This document shows positions 44,723-57,525 of a DNA stretch of 64,000 nucleotides, one piece after another. The stretch is from contig BJKQ01000007.1 of the NCBI GenBank assembly GCA_006538405.1, positions 682,001 to 746,000 of the forward strand, written 5' to 3'. The notes under the pieces are model-generated. The model had not been told where the DNA came from and did no database searches. It saw only the letters and a program-made list of their open reading frames with translations. The translations under genes and the position numbers were made by a program. The DNA comes from Hansfordia pulvinata (taxonomy: Eukaryota; Ascomycota; Sordariomycetes; Xylariales). Position 1 is the stretch's first letter. The number at the start of each line of letters is the position of its first letter.

Positions 44723-45932
44723 GGTCACGGTTGGGAGACCACTGGTCAAGAAGTTTCCAGCTTGGGTGGTCTCGGGTGGAGGAGTGATGATGGGGAGGAA
44801 GAGTCTGGGGCGGCACAGGCTTGCGAGGGCGAGGCGAAGGGCCAGGCAGGGTTGGCGATCAGCCAGTGGGGACGTGCGAGGCGCAAAGCACACGTTTCCT
44901 CAGCACAGTACAGCCGCCGGGAGCCGGTGGCAGGTTCAGGAAGGATGCGCAGGTGGCGCAACAAACAAGCAGATATCGGGCACACCAGCCGCGATTCGCA
45001 TGTTGCAGAGTGGCCAGGCAGGTGACCAGGGAAGCTCTGGGTTGGATGAAGGGAGAGATTGCAGCAGGAAAAGAATTTGCAGCGTGTTGAATTTGTAGCC
45101 GGGTCTGTTGCAGAGGAAAGAAAAGTCGGCCCGGCGCCGTGGAGCTGCCACTGGTGATTATGGGGGTTGGACAGCCCGAACAGGCGACAGGGCCCGTGGG
45201 TTCATGGGGAGGTGCTCCGCTGCCGCTTGCCCTGTTCCGTAGCTTAACGGTGCAATAAGCAAGCGGAGGTCCACCCCGGGCTAGCCCTCTTTCGACCATT
45301 TCCATCGAGACAGGGACGCACTCGGGCTCATCGGACGAGGTTGCCCGAGCCCTTCGACTGGAGCACTGAATGAAAGTTGGGCCGCTATATCCAGCTGGGG
45401 ACTTCACGGGTTGATCCAGCACCGACTGGCATGATGTTAACATCAAACGGTTTGAAGATTCGTCTGATAACGTCCCAAAGTTTCACGGATGAGTCGCTGT
45501 GCTATTATCCTGCGGCTGTGGTTGGCCTGGGTGACGATCCGGAGGTAGCAAAATCACAGATGCTACGGAAGCTGGAGCCATTGCCTCTCAACAACGTCAA
45601 GAGAAGACGCTGGATCATTTGAACCCATGTACTCACTTGTTCACTGCTTACCGAACTGCAATACCCAATGTATCTCTTCGTCGCGATGTGTTCGTGGGCA
45701 TCCCTGTCGACAAACACTAACACCGGCCTGGATGACCCACCCCCCGAGGCCCTGACACGCCCTGTAGCATGTAACTGCCGGGCCTGACCGCCAAAGCCCG
45801 CGAACGGCCCGAGTTGACTCACGTCCGAATGTCAACGAGTTCAGCCTTCGCGCCGACAGAGTGCCATTGACCTCTCGTCCCTGCCAAGTCGACCGTCCTG
45901 TGATCTGCATTCGCCAGATCATCACTGCAAGA
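44723..45932. other. Divergent promoter region, derlin and ArgJ
   Basis: The two genes run away from each other across about 1.2 kb. No further gene or RNA recognised. Confidence 0.5.
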
Positions 45933-47450
45933 ATGGCTCCCCGATTGACCGCCGCGAGGTCTGCCGCGCAATTGCGGCAGCAGGCCTCGCGCCTCGTCGC
46001 CGGCGCCCGCTTCTACGCCGCGCCGGTCGACGGAAGCATCCCGGCCAACAAGAAGCAGTACATCCCCGCCAGCGGCACCTACCCCAAGGGCTTCAAGGTC
46101 TCGGGCACTCTCGTCGGCGTCAAGCCCAGCAACACCACCAAGCCTGACTTGGCCTTCATCACCTCGGACACGCCCTGCGCCGCCGCCGCCGTCTTCACCA
46201 AGAACAAGTTCCAGGCGGCGCCCGTCACGTTCAGCCGCTCTCTTCTGCAGAAACAGAAGAACGCCGGTCTCCGCGGCGTCATCATCAACTCGGGATGCGC
46301 CAATGCCGTGACTGGCAAGGGGGGGCTTGAGGACGCCGAGGCCATGGCACGGGAGGCGGACAAGAGCTTGGGCACCCAGGACGGCACCATTGTCATGAGC
46401 ACCGGCGTCATCGGTCAGAGGTAGGTTCGCCATACCTGGCGACCCGTTCTTCTCGGGCACTCCCCGCTGACCAGACGCAGACTTCCCATCCAGAAGATCC
46501 TTACCAAGGTATCCAAGGCCCATGAGGGCCTCGGTGATTCGCACAACGACTGGATGTCGTGCGCAACGGCGATCTGCACCACAGATACCTTCCCCAAGCT
46601 CATGTCGCGGTCGTTCACGCTGCCTTCATCTCCGTCGGTCGAGTACCGCATCGCCGGCATGACCAAGGGCGCCGGCATGATCCACCCCAACATGGCCACG
46701 TTGCTTGGCGTCATGGCCACGGATGCGCCAATCTCGTCTGCCGTCTTGCCCACGGTTCTCAAGACCGCGGTGAACAGGTCATTCAACTGCATCACCATTG
46801 ATGGGGACACTTCGACCAACGACACCGTCGCTCTGCTGGCCAACGCCGCAGCAGGGGGCAAGGAGGTCGCGTCCACCGACTCGGCCGACTTCAAGGCATT
46901 CCAGCAAGTTGTGAGCGACTTCTCGGCTGATCTCGCCAAGCTGATTGTCCGCGACGGCGAGGGCGCCACCAAGTTTGTGACTATCCGTGTGGTCGAGGCG
47001 CTCAACGAGCAGTCAGCACGCAAGATTGCCAGCACCATTGCTCGGTCGCCGCTGGTCAAGACGGCTCTCTACGGAAAGGACGCCAACTGGGGTCGTATCC
47101 TGTGCGCGACCGGCTACTCTCTGATCACTGAGCCCGGCGAGGACGCCCACGTGGACGAGCTGGCCGAGATTGTGCCAGAGAAGACCAACGTATCGTTTGT
47201 GCCGACCGACGGCAGCGCCGAGCTCAAGCTCCTCGTCAACGGCGAGCCGGAAATGGTGGACGAGGCCCGCGCCAAGGAGATCCTGGAGATGGAAGACCTC
47301 GAGATCCAGGTCAGATTGAACACCGGCAAGGAGTCGGCCAACTACTGGACCTGCGATTACAGCCACGAATACATGTAAGCCCTCCTTTCTTGCGAGACGA
47401 CGCGCGTACTGACATATCACAGCACGATAAACGGAGACTACCGCACGTAG
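45933..47450 (+). CDS. ARG7: Mitochondrial ornithine acetyltransferase / N-acetylglutamate synthase (ArgJ)
   Basis: Three exons: 45933-46420, 46481-47374 and 47423-47450 (a 28-nt last exon), 469 residues. It moves the acetyl group from N-acetylornithine to glutamate, closing the acetyl cycle of arginine synthesis, and can also acetylate glutamate from acetyl-CoA. The start is basic and Ala-rich ([20 protein letters not shown]), a mitochondrial targeting sequence. Family motifs: [18 protein letters not shown], the oxyanion-hole [11 protein letters not shown] (split by intron 1), and the self-cleavage site [14 protein letters not shown], where the bond before Thr (about residue 236) is cut to give alpha and beta chains with Thr as nucleophile. 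The conserved end TINGDYRT is on the last small exon. The gene appears whole. Confidence 0.96.
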
Positions 47451-48011
47451 ACGATAAGAGGGGGATTGGGTTCGGCGGAAACTGGAGGGGAACAAATAGA
47501 GACATGGATTATCGGCAACGGGTTCTTGCTGGTTCCAGCTTTGTTGGTTATTCACGATATTGATGTGAAACGCAGTGTAGCAAGGCATGCCCTGGAGTGA
47601 TTCGAAACCGGGGTCTTTTCAATCTACTGCAAAGTGCATATGCCTGACTAGAATGACACGATGCTGCGCATAGTACCACTTCGTCCTCATGAACGCGACC
47701 AGGCACAGACTCCGTGTACCCTGGAGGTCGAAGTCGGTGGGGCAACGGCTCGGAGCAAAGAGGAATAGCGCCCACTCAAGACCAGAGAGCAGGTACCTGC
47801 AGCTGCACTCTGTACGAGCGAGCACCTACCACAGCCCTGACGTCCGACGCGTGCTCCCGCCTAGGACGCGTTAATGGATTTTGCACGTCGCCCGCTATCC
47901 GAGCAGCCTCGCCTGCTCAACCTCACCTCGCCTTACGTCCGCCCACGCCCGCCCACGCCGCCGACAACCACCACCCCTCGCATCGCGCACCACCACGAAG
48001 CCCTCCCGACC
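47451..48011. other. Intergenic stretch between ArgJ and Rfc4
   Basis: 3' flank of ArgJ and promoter of RFC4. An in-frame ATG for Rfc4 exists upstream at 47874, discussed there. Nothing else seen. Confidence 0.5.
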
Positions 48012-49239
48012 ATGCCCGCAGCCAAGACGGAACAGAAGGGCGAGTCCTCGACCGCTGCCGCCAAAAAGGCCCTGAGCACCGCCACCAACGGGAACCCCAC
48101 CTATGAGCTGCCCTGGTCCGTCCCCCGCCGCCTCTTGACTGGATGAATGTCTGCCTGCCTCTACCTCGGGGCCTTCGAGCTGTAGCTGACTGGCTTCGTG
48201 CAGGGTTGAGAAATACCGCCCCGTCTTCCTCGACGATGTCGTCGGCAACACCGAGACCATCGAGCGCCTCAAGATCATCGCCAAGGATGGCAACATGCCG
48301 CACGTCATCATCTCGGGCATGCCGGGCATAGGAAAGACGACCAGCGTTCTCTGCCTGGCCCGCCAGCTCCTCGGCGACTCGTACAAGGAGGCTGTCCTGG
48401 AGCTGAACGCCAGTGACGAGCGAGGTCAGCCCCGGCACCCCATGTCCACTCACGACGACTTTCACTAACCAATCGACAAACCACCCGCAGGTATCGACGT
48501 GGTCCGGAACCGTATCAAGGGCTTCGCCCAGAAGAAGGTCACCCTCCCGGCGGGCCGCCACAAGCTCGTCATCCTCGACGAGGCCGACAGCATGACCTCG
48601 GGCGCCCAGCAGGCGCTGCGCCGCACGATGGAGATCTACTCCAACACGACCCGCTTCGCCTTCGCGTGCAACCAGTCCAACAAGATCATCGAGCCGCTGC
48701 AGTCGCGCTGCGCCATCCTGCGGTACGCGCGGCTGACGGACGCGCAGCTGGTCAAGCGCCTGCTGCAGGTGATCGAGGCGGAGAAGGTCGAGTACAGCGA
48801 CGACGGGCTGGCGGCGCTGGTCTTCAGCGCCGAGGGCGACATGCGCCAGGCGCTCAATAACCTGCAGAGCACGCACGCGGGCTTCGGCTTCGTCAACGGC
48901 GACAACGTGTTCAAGGTGGTCGACAGCCCGCACCCGATCAAGGTGCAGGCCATGCTCAAGGCGTGCTACGAGGGCAACATCGACAGCGCCCTCGACACGC
49001 TGCGCGAGCTGTGGGACCTGGGTTACTCGAGCCACGACATCATCAGCACCATGTTCAAGGTGACCAAGACCATCCCCACGCTCAGCGAGCACTCCAAGCT
49101 CGAGTTCATCAAGGAGATTGGCTTCACGCACATGAAGATCCTCGAGGGCGTCCAGACGCTGCTGCAGCTCAGCGGCTGCGTCGCCCGGCTGTGCAAGATC
49201 AACATGGACCCGAAGAAGTTTGGCGAGACCAAGGCCTGA
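48012..49239 (+). CDS. RFC4: Replication factor C subunit 4 (clamp loader)
   Basis: Three exons: 48012-48115, 48204-48424 and 48491-49239, 357 residues from the ATG at 48012. An in-frame ATG at 47874 would add 46 Pro/Thr-rich residues; I prefer the downstream one because it gives the usual short start before the conserved ELPWVEKYRP. The protein is an AAA+ ATPase subunit of RFC, which loads PCNA on primed DNA in replication and repair, and it also serves the alternative loaders. Visible: RFC box II (ELPW-VEKYRP), Walker A (GMPGIGKTT), NASDERGIDVVR, Walker B ([10 protein letters not shown]), the SRC sensor ([13 protein letters not shown]), sensor 2 region [11 protein letters not shown] and a C-terminal helical collar domain. 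Identity with the yeast Rfc4 / human RFC2 branch follows from FAQKK and [11 protein letters not shown]. Confidence 0.94.
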
Positions 49240-49546
49240 CCCGGCTTCGAGGGTCTGAGGATTATAGGGGTGTGCCCGGCTGGACGAGCGGGCTACACAG
49301 GGCGGTGATTTCGGCATGGCATGGCGTTCAAAGGTTGGCAGCTACCGGGTCAAGGCCGGGATTTCAAAACGACAAAGTCACCAGGTTTCTTTTTTCTCAC
49401 AAGATATACAAGTCGCAAATCGCAAGTCATACAGCTTTACGTCCTTTCTCTTTTGTATCCCGCACCTTGGCGTCCAATCGTACAAGCCCTGGCGGCAGAC
49501 TCCATGCCTATCCGGTCGGGGGACGACACTGGAGACTCTGCTTTCG
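49240..49546. other. Convergent 3' flank
   Basis: Between the ends of RFC4 (plus) and the small membrane protein (minus). Nothing recognised. Confidence 0.5.
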
Positions 49547-50078
49547 CTATGAAGGCGGCGGCCGGTTGCCGCCGGACCCGGGCCGCGGAGGGGGCGTCTC
49601 GCCGTCGTCGGTGAACTCGCGCTCGAAGCGCTCCCACACGGCGCGGTCGCGCGCCAGCCGGCGCTGCATGCGCACGTGCGCCTCGTACTGCCGCATGCGG
49701 TAGTCGGCCTCGATCATGCTGCCGACGATCATGCCCGACATTTGGAGGTAGCTGAGTAATTTCCCGTTCCAGTAAGTCCTCGAAGCTTCTCTGTATATTG
49801 AAGGAGATGGGACGATAAGGGGACGGAGAGCCAGGGCCAAAAAGGTAGGGGAGGGGAGGGTGGGAGAGGATCAGAGGGGAAAAAGGGGCGATGCAAATAA
49901 ATACTCACACTTTGAACTGGATCGTCAACCCCCGGTACAACGGCGACCAGACGTAGCCCGCGCCGCCCAGGACGGCCGAGGCAGCGCCCCATTTGACGGC
50001 GCCCACGGCCGCGCCCCGCGCCGCCTCCCACTGCGCCTCGGTCGCGTCGTCGCTTTCCAGCGCCCTGTGCGCGCGCAT
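49547..50078 (-). CDS. Small conserved fungal membrane protein
   Basis: Two exons: 50078-49909 and 49751-49547, joined in phase 2, giving 124 residues. The start MRAHRALESDDATEAQWEAAR is followed by one or two Gly/Ala-rich hydrophobic stretches (AVGAVKWGAASAVLGGAGYV, YLQMSGMIVGSMI), then a charged helix (YRMRQYEAHVRMQRRL) and a Pro-rich end. From memory, filamentous ascomycetes have a short protein of this pattern (SPLYRGLTIQFK, GSMIEAD), likely in mitochondria, but I cannot name it with confidence. A HIG1-type respiratory-chain helper fold is one possibility. Intron signals are good (GTGAGT donor, TTACTCAG acceptor). Confidence 0.75.
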
Positions 50079-53000
50079 CTTTGTAAGTTACTCTGTGTCG
50101 ATCCTCCTCTGCGTCTGTTCGTGACACGCCGGCTGCTGCTGCTGTTGCCGCCCCGAAGATGCCGTGGTGGCCGCCTCAGTAGGCAAGCAAAGCGTATCGC
50201 GGATCCGTGCTGGGTACAGGTGCTGCTCCTTTTCTCCGTTGATTTGCGCCGGGCTATGTGGTGTGTGTATGTGTGTATGTGCGCGCACGCGCCGAGTAGG
50301 GCGTTGCAGCTCAGCCGCCGGCAGTTGACTGTCGGCACGATTGCCTGGTCTGCCAATTGGATGCCGTCCCAGTAGTCCCTCGGGTGTCGAGCGGGCGCAA
50401 ATCGCAAGGCGGCGTGGGTGTCCTGGTCGTTGTTTTGTCGTCGTTGTCCGCGGGCAAGGTGTGCGGAAGGGGATCAAGTGGTTCCCGCGGGCAAGCTTTG
50501 GGGTCTCGATGATGCGAAAGCTGTGGATCCCCACTTCCCAACCCGGCTCCGGCCTTTGCTCAATGCTGAAGAGTGGGGTGGGGACGGGACCAGCAGCTTG
50601 GCCAGCGCAGCTCTCGGCGCTACCAGTACTCGGGCTGCTCGAGGGCGGCGCGGAGCGGGATGCACCACGTCATGGCTGCGGGCGGGCGGTGCTGGCCAAG
50701 AACCATTGCAGTCAGTTGTCAGGTATTTGTTCAATGTCGTAAGGCGCTTATCGGCTTCCGTATTGCATCTACTGGGTTGGTATCCGCCAGAGTCTACAAG
50801 TATCAAAGGAGGTGCTGATAATTTACCTATCAATCGCCGCAGCAAAGACCGACCGTCGGCATGTTCGGGGCCAACACGCACTTATCTCGGCTTTGTGTAA
50901 AATGGCTGCCAACGAGCCACGGTCAGGTAGAGACTGAGTGCAGGTAGCACGGGACACTTTAAATGAGAAGGATTGGACGACGGAGCGCGGCGTCTCAAGA
51001 GTCTTTGAAGCTCACGTCCCTTTCCTGCCGACCTATTCGGCAGACCATTGGCACCACGCTGTCGTCTCCGGTCGACCGTCAAAGGGACCCCCTCCCCCCA
51101 CACGAGATGGGTAGCACGGGCGCCGTGAACCGTGACGCCCAACCCTTCAAGCACCTTTATCAAATAGACGGGCCAATGTGCTGAGCAACGGCCTCTAGCA
51201 AACGCAACACCTTTTGGCGTCGAGCAGGGGCTTCTCGACTGAATGTACTGTCAATGTACCACCCAGCCACGCCATGCACACCCGAAGGCACACCCCAGCA
51301 TCGCTTACCAAAACCCACGATAACTTGACACACCCTCGGGCTACGAACAGGAGCTGGTGGAAGAGTCTTGACTGGGCAGTCTCATAAAGACCTACCCAAG
51401 CTGCATATCTAGCGGGCCACTGACCGACTCTCTCCCCAGCGGTCGTGAAGTCTCCTCATGACAGAAGACCCAGGCGCGGCTAACATGCAGCAGGCTGGAC
51501 GGCCTCCATGGCCAATGTGGCGGTGTGCGGCGGCTAACACGGTCACGGCCGCAGCAGAAGCGCACGCACGTCCAATACCCCCCACCCCAGCGACTCTGCT
51601 AAGCGACCAGCCTGCCTGCTTAGGAGATTCCCTTAAAGCCTCGACGAGGCCCGAGTGGAATTTGGGATCGTCACAAATGCGTGCCAGGCCATGGTCATCA
51701 CCAACGGCCGGGATTTGCTTCGGGACTGCTGCGTTGTCAGGTTTCAGCGCCACCCGCCCCAGCATCCTACAAGGCGAGAACTTGGCGCCCAAGGGCCGAG
51801 CCGGCGAGGAGCGGCTCGGGTGTGTTCCCGAGAAGTTCGGCTGGCGTAGCCCGAGCACTCACCACTTGGCTCAAGGGAGGGAGCCGAAGGTACGCGAAAT
51901 ACGGCGACGAAAGCCTGTGGTGTGTGCGTGTGTGTGCGCAGCGAGCGAGTAAGCACTGTAATAAGCCATGCGACGTCCGTGGGTTCTCCGGTCGGACAAC
52001 GTCAAGAAGCAAGCGCCGGCGCCTGTGGCTCGCGGCAGCCTGACCCGGAGGCGCGGTTCGACAATGGCGAAGCGCTGGCGGGCACTGCTGCGGCGTCGTG
52101 GTGGCTGTGCCCGCGACTGAGAGGATTCGAGATCCACCGCCCGGCAACGGACCGACGCTCTTGATTAGTGTGGGATGATGTCGCGAGATGCCCTCAGCCC
52201 TAATTTGTGATTTCAGCGGGCAGACGGAGGGGCACCTCAGGCACGGGCTCGCGAAACTGCCGACTACCTAACGAACCATCGACACCCAGGTACGAGTAAC
52301 AGCCCCTTTGACTCTGGTCCTGCCGCGATCCCGCGAAATCCGGTGACCGGGACTGGAGGGGCGTTGGCGGATTGGGTACTCGTAGACAGGCCGGCCTGAT
52401 GAACCAGGACATCTCGATTGATGAGACGGGCATGGCGCGAGGCCCATTTTTCCGAGATCAAGGCTAAGTTAGTAGGAGACTTGTGATTAACCTGTCGGGT
52501 TAATGTTAGCGACCATGACGGGAGTGTGTTAGCTCTGGGGGGTACGGCATGATGTTCGCTTTGTCCTGCGGTCAGCCGCTGGCGGGTTCGTCCGTCCTCG
52601 TGGTGAGCAGGGGGTGCAACCGTCTGCACGCTGCCATCGACAAGTGAGGGACGAAAACGCCTGGGGAGCAGCTGTTAGGTCTCTTGCTGCCTCTCTTGAG
52701 GTACCTTACTCGTATAAATGTAGACAGGTGTAGAAAGTACCTAACTGCTTGCATGCAGCATCGCACCGGGCTACCTAATGTATCAGGGTGCTCCAGTCGC
52801 ATACCCGTGGGCCTTGGTAAGTACAATCCATACATGTATGTACTGGGCAGTTACAGTGGAAGAGGATGCTTGTGTGCAACATGGGGTAGGCACGACTCTG
52901 CTTGCGGGGTATTCCGGTCGTTTCCCTTTACATTTCCATGGGTGCTGGCTGGCTCGAGGTTTCTGTTCTCTCTTTACCCTCTGTCAAATCCACTGCCATT

Positions 53001-53609
53001 CTTTTCCACATCCCCCATCGTGGTCTGTTCCACTTGCGCTCGACAACAGAAACAGCATGGCGCCTCGGATGCGACCCCCGTGTCGACTGGGACTGCAAAT
53101 GGGGCTGGCTGCCCGCATTCGCCGGGCCCAAAATAAACACGCGGGCCCCCCTGCTGCCGCTCCTTCATCCTGGCCAAAGGCGGGCGAGGGTCGGGTTGGG
53201 GAGATTTGACCCGCAAGCGCTGCCCTCTGTCATCATGGAGACGCCCGCCTGCTCAGGCTTGCACCGAGCTGGAAATGGGGGCGTCGATCCTCAGCCGCTT
53301 GGGCTGCCACGCAGTGCACGCCACCGTCCGCCCACGCCGTAGCGGGCAATGGCGTAAGTAAGAATACCTCTATCGCAGATCGCGGGCGGGCTTTACACGC
53401 ACAATGTCTTTCTCTCTCTTTCTCCCTCTTCATCAACCCTCTCTCCACGATACCCCTGGGGACGCCACAGTTTCCACACGCCAGCAAAGCACAGCACATC
53501 GCGGGCGACGACATGGATGCGCTGCCTGCCCTCCCTCCCCTTTTCGCGCCCTGACGACCCAGCTAGACCGGCGACCTAGGAACTGAAAACCCGCTCTCTC
53601 ACTCTCACC
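50079..53609. other. Intergenic stretch of about 3.5 kb
   Basis: No gene recognised. It has a TG-rich repeat at about 50257-50280. Open frames overlap on both strands with no motifs, and none has a credible splice structure. Confidence 0.45.
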
Positions 53610-56600
53610 ATGTTGGGCCTGCCCGAGGGCTGGGAATCGGATTACGACGGCCAGCGCTGGCTCTACCGCTACAAGGCCAACGGACAGGTCCGCTACCACT
53701 TCCCGCAACCCGGCGACGAGTTCCCCGACTTTGTCGACGACGACGACGGCGGCGACGAGGACCTTGAGCCTGAAGCCCGGCTAGCCAGCGAACAGCAGCT
53801 GAAGCGCCGCGACACCAGCGACGACCCCGCCGCCCAAGATGAAGGAGCCAACGGCGCGCACGGCAGCCATGGCGGCCCGGATAGCGACGCTTCGGCCGCT
53901 TGCGCCCCGGAGCACGACAATGGCATGCGTGCCACGGGCTACTTCGACCCCTACAGCTTTATGTACTTTGACTCGGGCGGCCTGGACGACCTGAGCCCCG
54001 ACGCCGAGGCTGGCACCGAAGGGGCTGCAGCCACATCTGGCGCCCACGCATCCGGTGCTGTGGACAAAGCGGGCGCTCTACCTACGCCGCCCAGCTCCAA
54101 GAGCACGCCTGCAGCCATGGCCACTCAGGACAAAGCGGGAGAAGCCGATTCGCCGTCCGAACTACCCGGAGAGCCAAGACGTGTGCAGTCGCCCTTGGGC
54201 GTCGTGCCGGAGCTGGCGTCTGGGCACACGCTGAAATGCGCCGACGAACTCGCCCCGTCGGAGCTGGACGCAAGCAACCCGAGCCCAGCTCTCGCAGAGC
54301 TGCCCACCGAAAACCCAACCAAGGAAAACACACAAGCTGAGGGTCGTGGATCCTCTACCCTGGCAGCCGACCCAACAAAGAATCGTCTACTACCGGAAAC
54401 CCTCGCCAAAGGCAGCCCCAGCGTGGATGCCGAAGCAACAGCGCCTGCCGACGCCGCCCCATTACACAAAGACCAGACGGCGGGTTTTGCAGAGCCGAAA
54501 GCAGCTGAGAGCGCGCCCTCGCCACCGAAATACCGGCCGTGGAGCCCTGAGAAGCGCTTGACTGGGGAGGCACCAAGTCAACATCGTTTGTCTCTATCCT
54601 CGTCAAACTATACAGTCTTGCAATCGCAGAACTCGGAGCTGGGGTTTGAGAAGCGAGCGTTTGCCGATCACCACACAGGATTGTCCTCAGAGCCGCGCCC
54701 GCAGAAACAGCCCCCACCCCGGCCGCCCAAGATCAAGAACTCTCCCGCGCCGTCTGCTTCGAGACCCTCCTCGTACGCCCAAGCAGAATCGACTACGAGT
54801 GAAGCCGATAGGCGCGGCTCGGCATCCGGCTCCGGCTCTGTCGGACAGTTCCCACCCTACCCGGACACAGATTACCAGACAGGTAGCGACTCGGATTTGC
54901 GCAACATCGACAACCCATCGAAACTCCCGGGCGACGGACTGAGCTACTTCCCGTCCGTCCTCAAGCCCGCTCACCGCCGCTCCAACTCGCCGGCCGCCTG
55001 GGCGAACCAGATCCCGTCTCGCAGTCAGAGCCCGGCGGCCGCAGCACAGCAGCCGACACCGCCGGATCCGAAGCAAACCTTGCGAAACACTGAGCCAGCT
55101 CAACGGCACGTCCTCCATAGGGTTAGCACGATGCCCGATCAGCTTTCAAACCACACCCTGTTGCCAGGCGCGCATCCGGGAGGTGGCCAAGGGCCTGGGT
55201 TCCTCGTTTCTCAGGGGTTCGCGCCGCTGAACAACAACGCGACAGCAGGCGGTGCTACCCAGGCTCCAGCAGACAGCTCGTACGAAATACAAGGCCGGAC
55301 CCCATTGCATGACCCGAACGATCACTTTGCCAGGTCGCGAGGACACACTGTGGGGGCCACCGCTTTGCTGCCGGACGCCGCGCATCTCTCTCAGTCATCT
55401 GCCCACGCCGCTTCTTCGGCCCATGTCCCAAGACCACCTGAAGCCCTCGTCAATGCGCCCCCGTCGTGGCACCTCTGAGACCGCGCAAGTCTCCGATTCT
55501 AGGGGGCGAGCCCGCGGGGCTCGGCGGCCCTGTCGGTCGGCCCTCTTCCAGCGCACAACACCAGCTGGCCTCTGGTCACGGCCCCGCTGACGACACAACT
55601 TCGGCGCCGCAAGTATCTCCGCTTCGACTGGCCAAATCGCACCAGCAACTCGGGAAATTAGACGACACTATCCCGCCTAGGGGCAGTGAAGACGCTTCGG
55701 GGCCCCAGGGGGCAGTGTCCACGGCCCTCGCCGCCGTCCTGGGGGCGGTGACAACAATCACGCCGTGAGCCGCAGCTCCTCTGTGGCTCACTCTACCTTT
55801 GCGCCCAGCCAGATGTCATCGCCAGGGCCTTCAGTAGTCTCGTTGCACCGCGCCCCTTCCGCCGCTTCGGCCCAATCACCACCACTCGCGGCCCCTGAAG
55901 AGACACAAACAGCAACGCATACGCAGACTCGCACCGGCTCTGCCGACTCTACCGCGGCGGCTGACCCAGTTGCAGCGGCCCGGGACATCAAGGCTACGCC
56001 GACGCCGCCGCCACCTAAGCCGCCCAAGATCGCTGCCGAGCCTGCCAAGCCATTTCCCATGCTGCCGGGTCAGGTTAAGCCGATGCCATCGCAGATAGGC
56101 TCCGCGCCCGTCCAGCTGCCGGTTGCTCCCGCGAGCCCCTCCTCGCGCCCGGATTCGCCGGCCTCGGCCCCGTCTTCGAGGCGGGGCTCCAAGCCGTCCA
56201 CGACGCCCCCTCGCAGGCCATCCGACGCCCCGTCTTCCTCATCATCGCCCAAGAAGCATGGGTCGCCAATGGTCAACAACCAGGGCGCAGCGGACGACTC
56301 GGGCGCATCTTGCTCATCGCCCTCGTCTAGCACCGGTGGCGCCATGACTCAGGATCAGTTGCACCGTTTCGCCTCGCAGCCTGTGCCCGACGAGACTGCA
56401 ACTTCCAACACGAGCACAACCGCAGGCATGGGCACCACGCAGGGCCTAGGGCGCGGCATGAAGAAGTGGGCGCGCAAGATCCTCCCGTCCAAGCCATCGT
56501 CCAAGGATATACCGATGGGTCGCCCACCCATCGTTGCCCTGGCACCCCAGCGCGTTCAGGCTTCGCTGCAGCAGACCGTCGCAAAGTCGCAGCACCGTCT

Positions 56601-57525
56601 GTCGGCCTCTATCATCCCCGGCTCCAGCCTCGCCGCCTATACCAATGGTCTGCAGGGATCCTCGTTATCTCCGTCGCAATCCAATGACAATCTGGCTTCC
56701 TCCTCCGCAGCCGTCTCGGCCCACAACCGCTCCTCCTCTGCGGCTGCTGCGATGCCCTCGAGTGCCGCGAGTACGAGTCTGCAGAATCTTTCACTCAACA
56801 GCAGCGCCATCCCTGCCACAGCTTCTTCCTCCACTAACCCGGCTTTCCAATCAGTTCTACAATACGGATTCACCCCCGCGCCAACTGCGGCGACAGATAA
56901 CATCGCCCCGGTCAGCACCCTACATCACGGGCGCCCCGCCAGCATGAGTATGCCCATGCCGCCCTCTATCCAGCTTTTCGCCCCGCCCGTTGAGAACAGC
57001 ACTACGTCCCAGACTCAATATCAGTATCAATACCAGCAGCAGCAGCAACCAAGCGAACTTCCAGGCGCCTCCTCCGGTCCAATCTATGGCACGGAGCCCC
57101 TCGGCCCTGCTCCGCACCATCAACGCCGTCACTCGGCCACCTACAGCGGCCCGGCGCCCCCCGTCGCTACTTCCGCTCAGTATCACTATGGCGGTGGGGC
57201 TCCTGCCGTCCCGACGTACTACCACGCCCCTCCGCCGACGATGACGGTGGCCGCCCCCGCTGTCTCCGTGCCCGCGTACGCTGCCCCGGCGGCGCCGATA
57301 GCACCGACCGTGTCCCCGCCCGCGCCACCATCCGTGTCGCCCCCAGCACCGCCGTCCGTGTCACCACCCGCAGCACCTTCTGTCTCGCCCCCAGCACCGC
57401 CCGCGCCTCTGGCGGCAGCGCCGCCGATCCCCAGACCGGTTTCCCAGGTGCCTCCGGCAAACGCCTGGCGCACTGCCAGCCACGTGGACTACTCCGGCGG
57501 GGACTGGGGAGACGACTGGTACTGA
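53610..57525 (+). CDS. Large disordered protein with N-terminal WW-like domain
   Basis: Start ATG 53610. Residues about 3-40 (LPEGWESDYDGQRWLYRYK, then QVRYHFPQPGDEFP) fit a WW-type fold, a small module binding Pro-rich ligands, though the second Trp is replaced. About 1,260 residues of disordered Ser/Pro/Ala sequence follow, with PPRPPK, poly-Gln near 57030, and SPPAPPSV repeats at about 57316-57400, ending WGDDWY. The frame changes twice: at the C5 run 55458-55462 (upstream VNAPP, downstream VAPLRPRKSPILGGE) and at the G5 run 55741-55745 (upstream ALAAVLG, downstream GGDNNHAVSRSSS). Each is mended by one extra base; without them the ORF would break into about 622-, 100- and 586-codon pieces. 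Probably an adaptor or scaffold; function unknown. Confidence 0.72.

Noticed and set aside
45819..46544. 241-codon minus-strand frame opposite ArgJ
   Set aside because: Antisense shadow of ArgJ exon 1.
47923..49317. 464-codon minus-strand frame opposite RFC4
   Set aside because: A long but antisense, Leu/Val/Asp/Gly-type shadow of a strongly biased gene; RFC motifs on the plus strand are conclusive.
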